Assembly (NCBI RefSeq): GCF_964355755.1
Contig: NC_092673.1
Location: 6,885,001-6,949,000, forward strand
Origin: Antedon mediterranea
Lineage: Eukaryota; Echinodermata; Crinoidea; Comatulida; Antedonidae
Direction: 5' to 3'
DNA length: 64,000 nt
Of this stretch, positions 1 through 10,600 are shown piece by piece. Every line of letters starts with the position of its first letter. Position 1 is the first letter of the stretch. Under the pieces are notes generated by a model. It was not told where the DNA came from and ran no database searches. It saw only the letters and a list, made by a program, of their open reading frames with translations. A program made the translations under genes and the position numbers.

Positions 1-1445
1 ACATTCGTGTGGCCATACGAAGACGTCACAATGTCCGGTTAGCCATATTGATTCATGATCCGATATCTACAACTCATCAACTTCCAGAATATGTAATTAA
101 AAAAAAGTTTACCTCGTAGTTTAGAATCTATGACTGTTTAAAAAAAGGCATAATTTTGACAAATTGTTGAACTTTTTCATTAAAAAGGCGTGCAAATTGA
201 ACAATTCGACGTGCTCGTATGACGTAATTGGTTATCCGCTCTTGGCGGATAACCCCTTGTTATTGTCAGGATCTTTTTTTTCTTTTTTTTTTTTTTTTTT
301 TTCTATCTTCTTCTTTCTTTCCACGAATTTTGTTCGCAGCGTATCTCTAATTCTGGCTAACAAATGATGGTATAACTTTGTCAAAAGATTGCCCTGTAGC
401 TGTAGATGTGCAAGAAACTTTCTTTTTCAAATTTTGAGTCGCGCAGCGTAAGTTACGCGCGATTTTGTGAATTTCAATGATTGATCATAGAATAAAAACT
501 AAATGTCGTTTTGTATTGAAACTTGGTGAAAATTTAAGTCTTATAATGCGCAAACTTTCTATGGATTAAAAATGGCATGTTTCACAAAAAGTTACGCGCG
601 TACGCGCGTTCAAAATTTTAAAATGCGCAAAATTCATTTCTAATCAACTTTCTACGCGTTTCATGTCATTTTGAGCATTTCAAAAATTCCCACGCGTGCG
701 CAATATTTTTACGCGCGCGTGCACACGTAGCGCAAAAACATCCCTTTTTTGCTTGATTTTTGTTTTTTCAGCCTTTTCTAGTAAATCTATAAATTTTAAA
801 TCAATTTAGACTTAAAATTACGTCATACGAGCACGTAGAATTAAACAATTTGCGCGCATTTTTTATGAAAAAGTTCAAAAATTTGTCAAAATTATGCCTT
901 TTTTTAAACTGTCATAGATTCTAAACTACGTGGTGAACTTTTTTATAATTACATATTCTGGTAGTAGATGAGTTGCAGATATCGAATGATGCATCAATAT
1001 GGCTAACCGGACCTTATGACGTCATCGTGTGGCCACTCGAATATAAAATAAAGGATTTTTTTCTCTTTCTTCATAGCTCGTTACATTAAATAGAGCGCAA
1101 CTCCACTTATCCGTGTTCCATTTTCTCCCATTTTTTTTATATTGTCTAGGTCAATCAATTATCTTTCGCACGATTCACCATTTTTTAAATTGTGATGACG
1201 TCATCATGTTCAAAAGCGTTAATAACTTTGGTCACTTATTTTCACCTATTCTGCACTGTATGTAGTACGTATTCAGTACATAGTGTTATTATATACCGTA
1301 TACTTAGAGGCGACACAAAATAGAGGGCGCACTAACATTTTTTTCAATGGCATAATCTTTTTTCTGCGCGCAATATTCTAACGTATGACGTTCGCGTGGC
1401 TTTTGCGCTGCGGATAACCTAACTCGTCCGTAGTGACGAGTTCAA
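1..1445 (-). mobile_element. CG-rich non-coding foldback element, copy 1 (minus orientation)
   Basis: Positions 8-100 are an imperfect inverted repeat of 950-1,042: the GTCCGGTTAGCCATATTGAT block at one end meets ATCAATATGGCTAACCGGAC at the other. The interior is low-GC DNA studded with ACGCGCG-type words and has no credible ORF. A 20-bp box, GACGTGCTCGTATGACGTAA, occurs at 208-227 and inverted at 818-836. A palindrome of GGTTATCCGC/GCGGATAACC lies at 229-256, followed by a poly-T run at 274-302. Near 1,413-1,445 the copy ends in inverted GCGGATAACC and an ACTCGTC hairpin. Blocks match 2,022-3,900 and 11,763-13,291 in reverse order. No transposase is seen, so it is probably non-autonomous. 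Confidence 0.7.
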
Positions 1446-2021
1446 ATCTAGTTTTAAGTAGAAATTGTATAAAAATTGGTCAAATTACTATAAAAGGCTT
1501 ATAAAACATAATTCAGGCAAAAAAAAAATGTTTTAGCGCTACGTTCGCCACCGCGCGCGTAAAAATTTGCGCGCACGTGGGAATTTTTTACATGCGCAAA
1601 ATGTCATGAATCGCGTAAAAAGTTGATTAGAAATTAATTTTGCGCAATTTGAAATTTTGAATACGCGTGCACGCGTAACTTCTTGTAAAACGTGCCATTT
1701 TTAATCCACAAAAAGTTTGCCCCTGATATGACTTAAATTTTCACAAAGTGTCAAAACAAAATTATGCTTGGTTTTTAGTCTATGATCAATCATAAAAAAT
1801 CATAAAATCGCGCGTAAGTCATGTTGCGCAACTCTGACGTCATTCAAAAATAGGAGGTGCACAACTTCACGTAAATGCCCATATGTTGACAAAGTTATGA
1901 AATGTTATGTTTACAAGTTTTTGAGATACGTTCTGCACAAAAATGGGGGAGAAAGAAAGAAGCAGAAAAAGATCCAGGACGATTACAAGGAGTTATCCGC
2001 TCAATGCGGATAACTAACTAG
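1446..2021 (+). mobile_element. Partial copy of the same CG-rich foldback family
   Basis: This segment resembles the 3' half of the family in plus orientation: GTAAAATTACTATAAAAGGC-like start, CG-rich ACGCGTGCACGCG words, then the GACGTCATTC...AATAGGAGGTGCACAACTTC block at about 1,838-1,870. It ends at 1,990-2,015 with the GAGTTATCCGC...GCGGATAACT hairpin. It lies between two other copies, which suggests nested or serial insertion. No coding potential is visible. Confidence 0.6.
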
Positions 2022-3970
2022 ACATGAAACTCGTCACTTTGACGAGTTAGTTATCCGCTCGACAAACGCCACGCGCACGTCATACGTTAGAATATTGCAC
2101 ACAGAAAAATATTAAGGCATTATGACCTGAACTGAAGAATATGATATGCTGTTAGTGCTGAATTCTGTCAATTTTGTGTCATATAGTATATACATGCAAA
2201 CAGTATAATCTGTATACATATTACATACAGTGTAGAATAGGTGAAATTACGGGACCCGCCATTTATTCCAATTTTTAACATGGCGACGGTATCAAAATGA
2301 AACACTTAGATAGCAATTTCAGAAGGAAATTATCTCAGGAACAACATATTAACGTGTAGAAGAAATTTGAATACGTAAAATATAGATGCGCGCCCTTTTA
2401 AATGTGATGAGCTATTACGCAAAATATGAAAATACGTCTTTTTTTATTCAACTGGCCATATGATGACGTCCCAACATCCGATTGGCAAAATGTTTACATG
2501 AATTCGTATCTACAATCCAATAGCTTCCAGAAAACGTTTTAATCGTGATTATCATATTTTATTCTGATGAGCTATAACAGATTAAAATTTACTGTAAAGA
2601 TAAATATAAGTGACCCACGTTATTTATATTTTTAGACATTATGACGTCATAAAAATAAAAAAATGTTTACTCTTGCGTAAGATAGTTGATTGACCTAGAA
2701 AATTTCAAAATCTGGGTTAAAATGGAATACGGATAAGTGGAGAGGCGCTCTATTAAATGAGATGCGCTATGACGAAAGATACAAAAATCCTATATTTTAT
2801 ATTCGCGTGGCCATACGATGATGTCACAATGTCCGGTTTGCCATATCAATGCATGATTCCTTATCTACAACTTATCATCTTCCTGGATATGTAATTTAAA
2901 CAAAGTTCACCTCGTAGTTTAGAATCTATGATTGTTTAAAAAAAGGTATAATTTTGACAAATGTTTGAACTTTTTCCTCAAAAACGCACATAAATTATCC
3001 AATTCGACGTGCCCGTATGACGTAATTTGAAGTCGAAATTGTTTCAAAGTTGGTAAAATTACTATAAAAGGCTTGAAAACATAAATCACGAGAGAAAAAT
3101 GGTTTTCAACGCTACGTTCGCACCGCGCGCGTAAAAAAAAGCGCGCGCGTGGGAATTTTTTACATGCTTAAAATGACATGAAACACGTAGAAAGTTGATT
3201 AGAAATTGATTTTTCGCATTTTGAATTTTAAATTAGCGTGCGCGCGTAACTTTGTGTAAAACACGCAATTTTTTATCCACAGAAAGTTAGCGCATGATAT
3301 AAATTAAACTTTTGCTAAGTTTCAATTTAAATTGTTATATGGTTTTAAATCTATGTTAAATACGCGAAATTCATAAAATTGTGCGTAAGTCACGTTGCGC
3401 ATTTCTGACGTCATTCACAATAGGAGGTGCACAACTTCACGTGAATGCCCATATGTTGACAAAGTTATGAAATGTTATGTTTACACGTTTTTTAGATACG
3501 CGAGACACAAAAATAGAGGAGAAATGCGCGTGCGCGCGTAACGTCTTGTAAAACATGCCATTTTTAATCCACACAAAGTTTTCCCTTGATATGACTTAAA
3601 TTTTCACAAAGTGTCAAAACAAATTTATGCTTGGTTTTTAGTCTATGATCAATCATAAAAAATCATAAAATCGCACGTAAGTCACGTTGCGCAACTCTGA
3701 CGTCATTCAAAAATAGGAGGTGCACAACTTCACGTAAATGCCCATATGTTGACAAAGTAATGAAATGTTATGTTTACAAGTTTTTGAGATACGCGAGACA
3801 CAAAAATGAGGGAGAAAGAAATAAGAAAAAAAAAAAAAAAAAGTAACAGGACGATTACAAGCAGTTATCCGCTACTAAGCGGATAACTAATAATACAGAA
3901 AAAAAATGTTGATCTCATACAATAACAAGGAGTTATCCGCTTGGTATACCAAGCGGATAACTAATTATGA
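2022..3970 (+). mobile_element. CG-rich foldback family, near-complete copy 2 with internal duplication
   Basis: It starts with the hairpin AACTCGTCACTTTGACGAGTT and the TTATCCGC motif at about 2,025-2,060. Blocks then follow in the same order as the 11.76-13.29 kb copy: GTAGAATAGGTGAAATTACG, ATGGCGACG, the GACGTC-containing GGCCATA blocks, the GACGTGCCCGTATGACGTAA box at 3,006-3,025, and the AATAGGAGGTGCACAACTTC block. The last part is duplicated: about 3,280-3,515 is repeated at about 3,525-3,830. The right end carries two successive ATCCGC hairpins at 3,861-3,890 and 3,930-3,965. It is non-coding. Confidence 0.7.
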
Positions 3971-4279
3971 TTAATGAAAATGTAAATTCGTCATTCATAA
4001 TTCAATAATAACAAATAAAGAAGATGACCCGGCTGGGTGGGCGCCAGCACTGACTGCCACTGCTGCTGGCTAGTGTTGCTTGTAGTACACAGTGTTTACT
4101 CTAGAGGCTAGGCTTAGTTAGCTGCTAAATTAACTGTAAATGATATATAGGGTCAGGCCTAGCCTAGGCCCATCCAGACAAGCCTAGGCTACTTTCTAGG
4201 TCCGGGGCCTGGGCTGGTTGGGAAGACTAGCCTACGCGCGCGTCAAGCCTGGCACACCGTCATCAAACAATCAACCTAC

Positions 4280-4361
4280 CCAACAAAGCTATCTTCCTTT
4301 GAAGCTCTGCAATTTCTTCCGTAATAGGCATATTTTTCTTTGGTTTAACTGCCCCAGGCAT
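4280..4361 (-). CDS. First coding exon of an ODAD3 (CCDC151)-family gene, running off the left edge
   Basis: Read on the minus strand, an ATG at 4,361 opens 27 codons (MPGAVKPKKN, then MPITEEIAELQRKIALL) followed by one base and a GTAGGT donor. The ending ...EEIAELQRKIALL, interrupted after codon position 1, matches the place where the ODAD3 family reads ELQ-KI-LLEGDRKA in vertebrates. The complete ODAD3 gene at 43.7 kb is interrupted at the same point and in the same phase, just before its ERDHKAYYESS motif. I therefore read this as the start exon of a second ODAD3-family gene. No downstream exon is seen on the minus strand from 4,279 to 1, where the DNA is repetitive, so the rest should lie outside the window. 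The assignment rests on 27 codons. Confidence 0.6.
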
Positions 4362-4669
4362 GACTACAGTTAACAAGCTAGGTCTACGCCTAAACAGACT
4401 ACAAAATAACTAACAACTTGTGTACCAAAATGACAAAATGTTATGATAGACGACTTTTTGTTTGTGTAATTGTCATGACGACTCTCACACACAGAGGACG
4501 AATTTCGCAGTCCAAGTACGCCGCTAGAGGGCGGACTACAATCAAAAAGTTTCGTCAACAATGCAGTCATTGTTTTAGAGAAACCAGAAACTTTCTCAAC
4601 ATAATAATAATCAGTAGTCGCAATCTCGCATTAACATCAGCAAATCGCAACTCCCTGTAAACTTCAAAA
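4362..4669. promoter_or_regulatory. Probable bidirectional promoter with a CTCF-like motif
   Basis: The 308 bp separate two divergent start codons (4,361 minus, 4,670 plus). At 4,521-4,534 lies CCGCTAGAGGGCGG, which fits the CTCF core consensus except for G at the third position. No TATA box was recognised on either side. The divergent arrangement of an ODAD3-family gene and the unknown gene suggests co-regulation, but this is inferred from layout only. The short ORFs across this interval on both strands look like chance. Confidence 0.45.
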
Positions 4670-7600
4670 ATGGAAAGGGAAACATTAGTTGAAGCTACCA
4701 TCGAAAATAATCTCGTTGCCAAACAAATAAAAGAGCAACATGAAAATAGTCTTTGCGTTTTCCCGTCTTCAAAAATACCGAATGGAAAAAAAGAAGTTGG
4801 ATTTGAGAGCGACAGATTGTGCAGTTTGTACGATGTAGACTTTGCTCCTAAACATTGTGTACCGTGTATGCCTCGACCATGTTCAGTTAACAGACGAAAT
4901 AATCCTCATCCGTCTCAAGTTAGTAGAAATGTCGAACAATAATTATAAATGTGTTTAACATTAATTCAAAAGTGTTTAGTATAGGCTTACTGACGTTAAC
5001 CTATATCATTATTTTCATTGATCGACTCACGAGATATAAGCTGAAGAAATTTGTTTTATCTTTTATTTGTCTTACCTGTATAATACAGGTAAATTTAACT
5101 TTCACATCTCTAAGTCAAGGGAGTACGTATTTATAGGCTTGCGGTTACGAAGACAAAAAACCTTTAGGCCTAAAAATAATGGAATTTAAAAAAAATATTA
5201 CGCTGTTTTTAATTATATACAATTTATATATTTAGACAACATTTTTTTTTTGCGCGCAAACTCATGAGAAAAATGAATAATATTTTTGTTTTTATGGCAT
5301 GGTAACACAGTTTGTCTTGTCTGAATGCGAATGTGTACAGTAATGGGACTCCCGTGGTTCATGATGTTTAACGTGGTGACGAAAACACTATTATCTAAAA
5401 AAAGAAAACAGGAGAATTAAAATTACTTTGATCGATTATCGTTGTAGAGATAGCGTGAGGGTTTGGTACGCAGCCGGATATTTATTAAATTAACTTTGAA
5501 AAAATGCGATTGTGTCCATGCATAAAGTTTGATTTTTCTACTTTTACAAAAAAAAAAAACAACAAACATCGTACTGACCAGATATTTTAAGTAGTAAGCA
5601 TCGTCCGAGAAAATATCCGCATTTTGTTGGCCGACCAAGTTTTTTAATTAAACGAAATACTTTAAACAATGGGGTATTTCCGAGTTATGAAATGACCAAA
5701 TTAAATCCCTTAAAAGATCAGGCCTCTAAAGAATTGCCAATTTACAAAATTGTAGTTATTCTACAGGAATGATAAAGTTGAAAGATCATTAAACATTTTT
5801 TTTTAATTGTCGGCAACAATTCTTTCTCATGAAAAAAAACCTTAAAAGACACATTTTAAATAGAAGATATTGGTATTATTTAATATTTTTGTTTACCTGA
5901 AAAAAAACACCGTCATTTAAAATCTATACAAATTATACGATATATTATTATGTTCCAATTTTGACGCATTAAATTACGTAAAAATCGGCTAACGGATAAC
6001 TGTATCTGTACTTAGTCTGTAACGCTCCAATGAGCAAGGTCGAATATCTCTATGACCTGTCCCTTAGCAACGTGTAATCAATCGCTGGGTTAAGTCTGTA
6101 GCGTGGGACTTAATGATGGCTGAGTGGACAAAACTTTTAAAATAGTTATAAAATATTGAGGCTAGATTGTATACTAACTAGGATTTGATCAACCATGGCT
6201 AGTGGCAGTCCATTGGTAGGTATAAATATGAGTGTGCGTTTCATTCTGAAATAATATATATACGTTACTTCATGGTAATGGTTGAGCAACACATGACAGT
6301 AGCGTTGCCGTTTTTGTTTACTTTTAAGGGTATCACAGTAAACAAAGGAATCTTATCTATAATATGCAAACAGCATTACAGTAGGGCTCTCCTTTCTTTG
6401 GGGGATACCCATATTCAGGTAACACTTCTATTAAGGGGACGACTTTCTTATGAAACAAACGAGGATCAAGATATACAAAATAACATTACGATCAACTCTC
6501 ATATGTTATGAGACACCTCTATTACAGTTTGCTGGGTCCTCATAGCGGTTCCACTGACCTTGTTAGTGACTTTTTAAAGATGTATTGTATCCCAAAATAA
6601 TAAAGTATAAATACATTTTTTTTTCTTCACAAAAAAGAATAAGAAATAATGATTTCACTAATATAAGTAAAAAACAGTTAAATGTAACCAGATACCACTG
6701 CCTGAATTACATCAGGCTTCCAGTTGTTATTTTTTACTGTACCTGTATAATTTACCTATATTATACAGGTAAGACAAATAAAAGATAAAACAAATTTCTT
6801 CAGCTTATATCTCGTGAGTCGATCAATGAAAATAATGATATAGGTTAACATCAGTAAGCCTATACTAAACACTTGTTTACATTTTTTTTCAGGCGAAATA
6901 TTTTATTATTGATAGATAACATAATACTGTAATTAAATTCATGAGAATTACAGTATATCATGTCCAAATATAGGCACATCACATTGAAATTTGATAATGT
7001 AGCAGAGCTTTACTTTATATTTATAGATGTTCATGACTTGGAAGGTACCAACACGGTTAATAATCAGTGAGCCTAGCTACGTACAACAGAAGCAGAAACT
7101 GATTACCGACAGCAATCAGCACTTCTATGAAGACATCAATGGAGCCAGGAAAAGTAATATAATTTTCGTATTTTTTAGAAAAGAATTTGAAGAATTAAAG
7201 ATGTATTGTCCCACAAAAACTGAGAAATGAAGATTAATTAAATTCAGACTTTGAATATGTTATTTTGTATAGTTTTAATAAAGTTAATCACTTCCGTAGA
7301 AAAAAAATAAATGAAACAAAATAATGTTTTCACTTATAAAATAAAATGACAAACTAAATGGAAATTTCACCAAAAGCCATTGGCAGCCAATTTGACCATT
7401 TTTTGCTTTAAATTACAGTTTTTTTCAGGTAAATACATTTTCTTTCGATATAATTTTTGGTCAAAGTGGATTATTATTATGTTACATTAAAATGGCATAT
7501 TCAAAAACAATTTTGTTAAGAATTATTTTTCAGGGGGACAATACATCTTTAATTTATATTCATTATTATAAAACATAGAATGTTACATACAGATCCAGGG

Positions 7601-10600
7601 AAACGAGGGGTTGGGGCCTCAGCTGGTGACCCGGACCACACTCAATTTCTGAAATTGCAATGTAACAGACATGACATTAGATCCTTCACGGATTAGTCTT
7701 TGTGCAAGCATCAGGGCTTGAATTGACTTCCAGTATGTAGTATTGTACAGCAGTATTGTACAATACAGTATTGTACAGTACAGTGTTGTACAGTACAGTA
7801 GTGTACAGTACAGTAGTGTACAGTATTGTACAGTACGGTGTTGTACAGTACGGTAGTGTACAGTACAGTGTACAGTACAGTAGTGTACAGTACAGTAGTG
7901 TACAGTACAGTAGTGTACAATACAGTACTGTACAGTACAGTAGTGTACAGTACAGTATTGTACAGTACAGTATTGTACAGTACAGTATTGTACAGTACAG
8001 TATTGTACAGTACAGTATTGTACAGTACAGTATTGTACAGTACAGTATTGTACAGTACAGTATTGTACAGTACAGTAGTGTACAGTACAGTAGTGTACAG
8101 TACAGTAGTGTACAGTAGTGTACAGTACAGTAGTGTACAGTACAGTTTGTCCATACAGTATTGTACAGTACAGTATTGTACAGTACAGTATTGTACAGTA
8201 CAGTATTGTACAGTACAGTATTGTACAGTACAGTATTGTACAGTACAGTATTGTACAGTACAGTATTGTACAGTACAGTATTGTACAGTACAGTATTGTA
8301 CAGTACAGTATTGTACAGTACAGTAGTGTACAGTACAGTAGTGTACAGTACAGTAGTGTACAGTAGTGTACAGTACAGTACAGTAGTGTACAGTACAGTA
8401 GTGTACAGTACAGTTTGTCCATACAGTATTGTACAGTACAGTATTGTACAGTACAGTATTGTACAGTACAGTATTGTACAGTACAGTATTGTACAGTACA
8501 GTATTGTACAGTACAGTATTGTACAGTACAGTATTGTACAGTACAGTATTGTACAGTACAGTAGTGTACAGTACAGTAGTGTACAGTACAGTAGTGTACA
8601 GTACAGTAGTGTACAGTACAGTAGTGTACAGTACAGTTTGTCCATACAGTATTGTACAGTACAGTATTGTACAATACAGTATTGTACAGTACAGTATAGT
8701 ACAGTACAGTATTGTACAGTACAGTAGTGTACAGTATTGTACAGTACAGTATTGTACAGTATATCAACATTTCTATCATTATTCTAAACATTGCTCCTAA
8801 ATTTTGCTTAAAGGCATTCTTAACATTGAATTTATTTTAACAGCGAAACAGTTTTTTTTTAGATTCAAAACATCTTATGGCCATATATAATTATTTTTCA
8901 AATAACATTTTCATAATTATGTAATAATTAAATTTCTCATAAATTGTCTGTGAAAAATTAACTGGCCACAACAATGGTCCAGTTACTAAGGTTTTACAGG
9001 CCAATCATGAGTTTTATTGACCACTTGTCCAGCAGACCTGTACTACAGTAAATAGAACATACACAATACACGTACAGCAGAACCCCTCCTTTGGGAAACA
9101 TCTCTATCCTATCTACACTATCAAACTTTATGCGACAACAAATATGATGTGCCCATATAAATGGACATGATGATGTCATATCACTACCATATTTGGGCAC
9201 ATCACACTTCCTTAAATAGGCATCACTATTTTTTAACACTCCAGCCAACCCCTATGTGACACTTTGTTTGTCCTAAAGGTGTCCCTGTAATGGGCGTTCT
9301 ATTATAGCCAATCCATCAAAAGTATTGTACACTATCTTAAACAATGAGACACAAGTTCTAAGAAAAAACACTAATAATAATTATTTGCATTGCTATAACA
9401 ACAGTACATAATAATTATTGCACTAGCTAGTACATACTATAAAAAAATATTGATTAGTTTAACTAATCAATATTTAATAGTTAATGTATATAGGTTTTAT
9501 AAATCCAACAAAAGCAGGGCTTCGTGAATTTAAATAGCGTACTGTCTGTGCTATCCAATTAACAAAAAAAACCAATATTTTAATAATAATAAATAATACA
9601 CGTTCTTATATAGCGCTTATATTGCACAAATTGCTTCACATTATTAGCCCGGCCTTTTTTAGGATTAAACAAACTCCCATAATGCAGGTCCATTTGTACA
9701 CCTGGGAGAAGAGAGAAAACGTAGTGTCTTGCCGAACGATAGAAGCAATGCAATGATTGTTGGATTCGGACTCACGATATCACGATCACGATGTCCAATA
9801 CGCTGCGCCACATGCCCTTATTTTACAGAAGCCTCCTTTGCGAATAATTTAACAATACATGTTTTAAAGCTCAGGTACAGGCATGAATTTTAAATATAAT
9901 ATCTAGTTAATTGTACATAAATCAAATAATTTTAATAGAAACCCAGACGAAAAAGCATGAATAAAATGGTCAAATACAAAATTTTGCAAAATTCTGCTAT
10001 AAAAACAGAGATGTTACTGTTTAATTTGAACTATCCCCCCACTGATAAGAAAGTGCTTATTTTCGACAAGCTCGTGTAACACAAATAAAATCTCAAAAAA
10101 TGTGAAACATAGGGGAAACTATAGATTGATAATTATTGGAATGTATATGATCAATATAAATGTTTTGCCCGCACCTAGCCTTTAACACTATCACCAATCA
10201 CTAATCAAGTCCATCTCATTCTCTGTTGTTTGCTGGAAGCTGTATGAAACAAAGTGTACAATTCAGCCCAGTAGGTTGTGTCGAGTCACAGATTACCCTA
10301 ACATTTGTATTTTACCCTATAAAGGGGACACTTAGGACAGAAAGTATCCCCTACAGTAATAGGGGTTTAACTGTACTTACATTTGCGTCTAAATGAGTAT
10401 TCTATGTCCATATTCTCTCTGTTTTCCTCTCTCACATCATAAGCTAATATTAAAACCGTGAAGGCCAAACAGCACACTAAGTAAACTGAATATATAAAGA
10501 ACTTTCACAATATTATATTAAAAGAGCGATGCACATTAAACAAGATAACATTACCATAACAAATGATTTATGTTATGGCAACTAAATCAATTTCTTAGTA

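Noticed and set aside
164-367. 67-codon ORF near the left edge
   Set aside because: It runs through a poly-T tract within a foldback element and encodes a poly-Phe stretch only.
4951-5136. 61-codon hydrophobic ORF that could be a small membrane protein
   Set aside because: It lies in the inverted arm of the 4,971-6,873 foldback; the reverse arm does not preserve it and no context supports translation.
7619-8800. Long ORFs on both strands (up to 390 codons) across the 15-bp array
   Set aside because: They are pure YCTVQ/YSTVL repeats that stay open because the period is divisible by three; no splice or start context and no domain.
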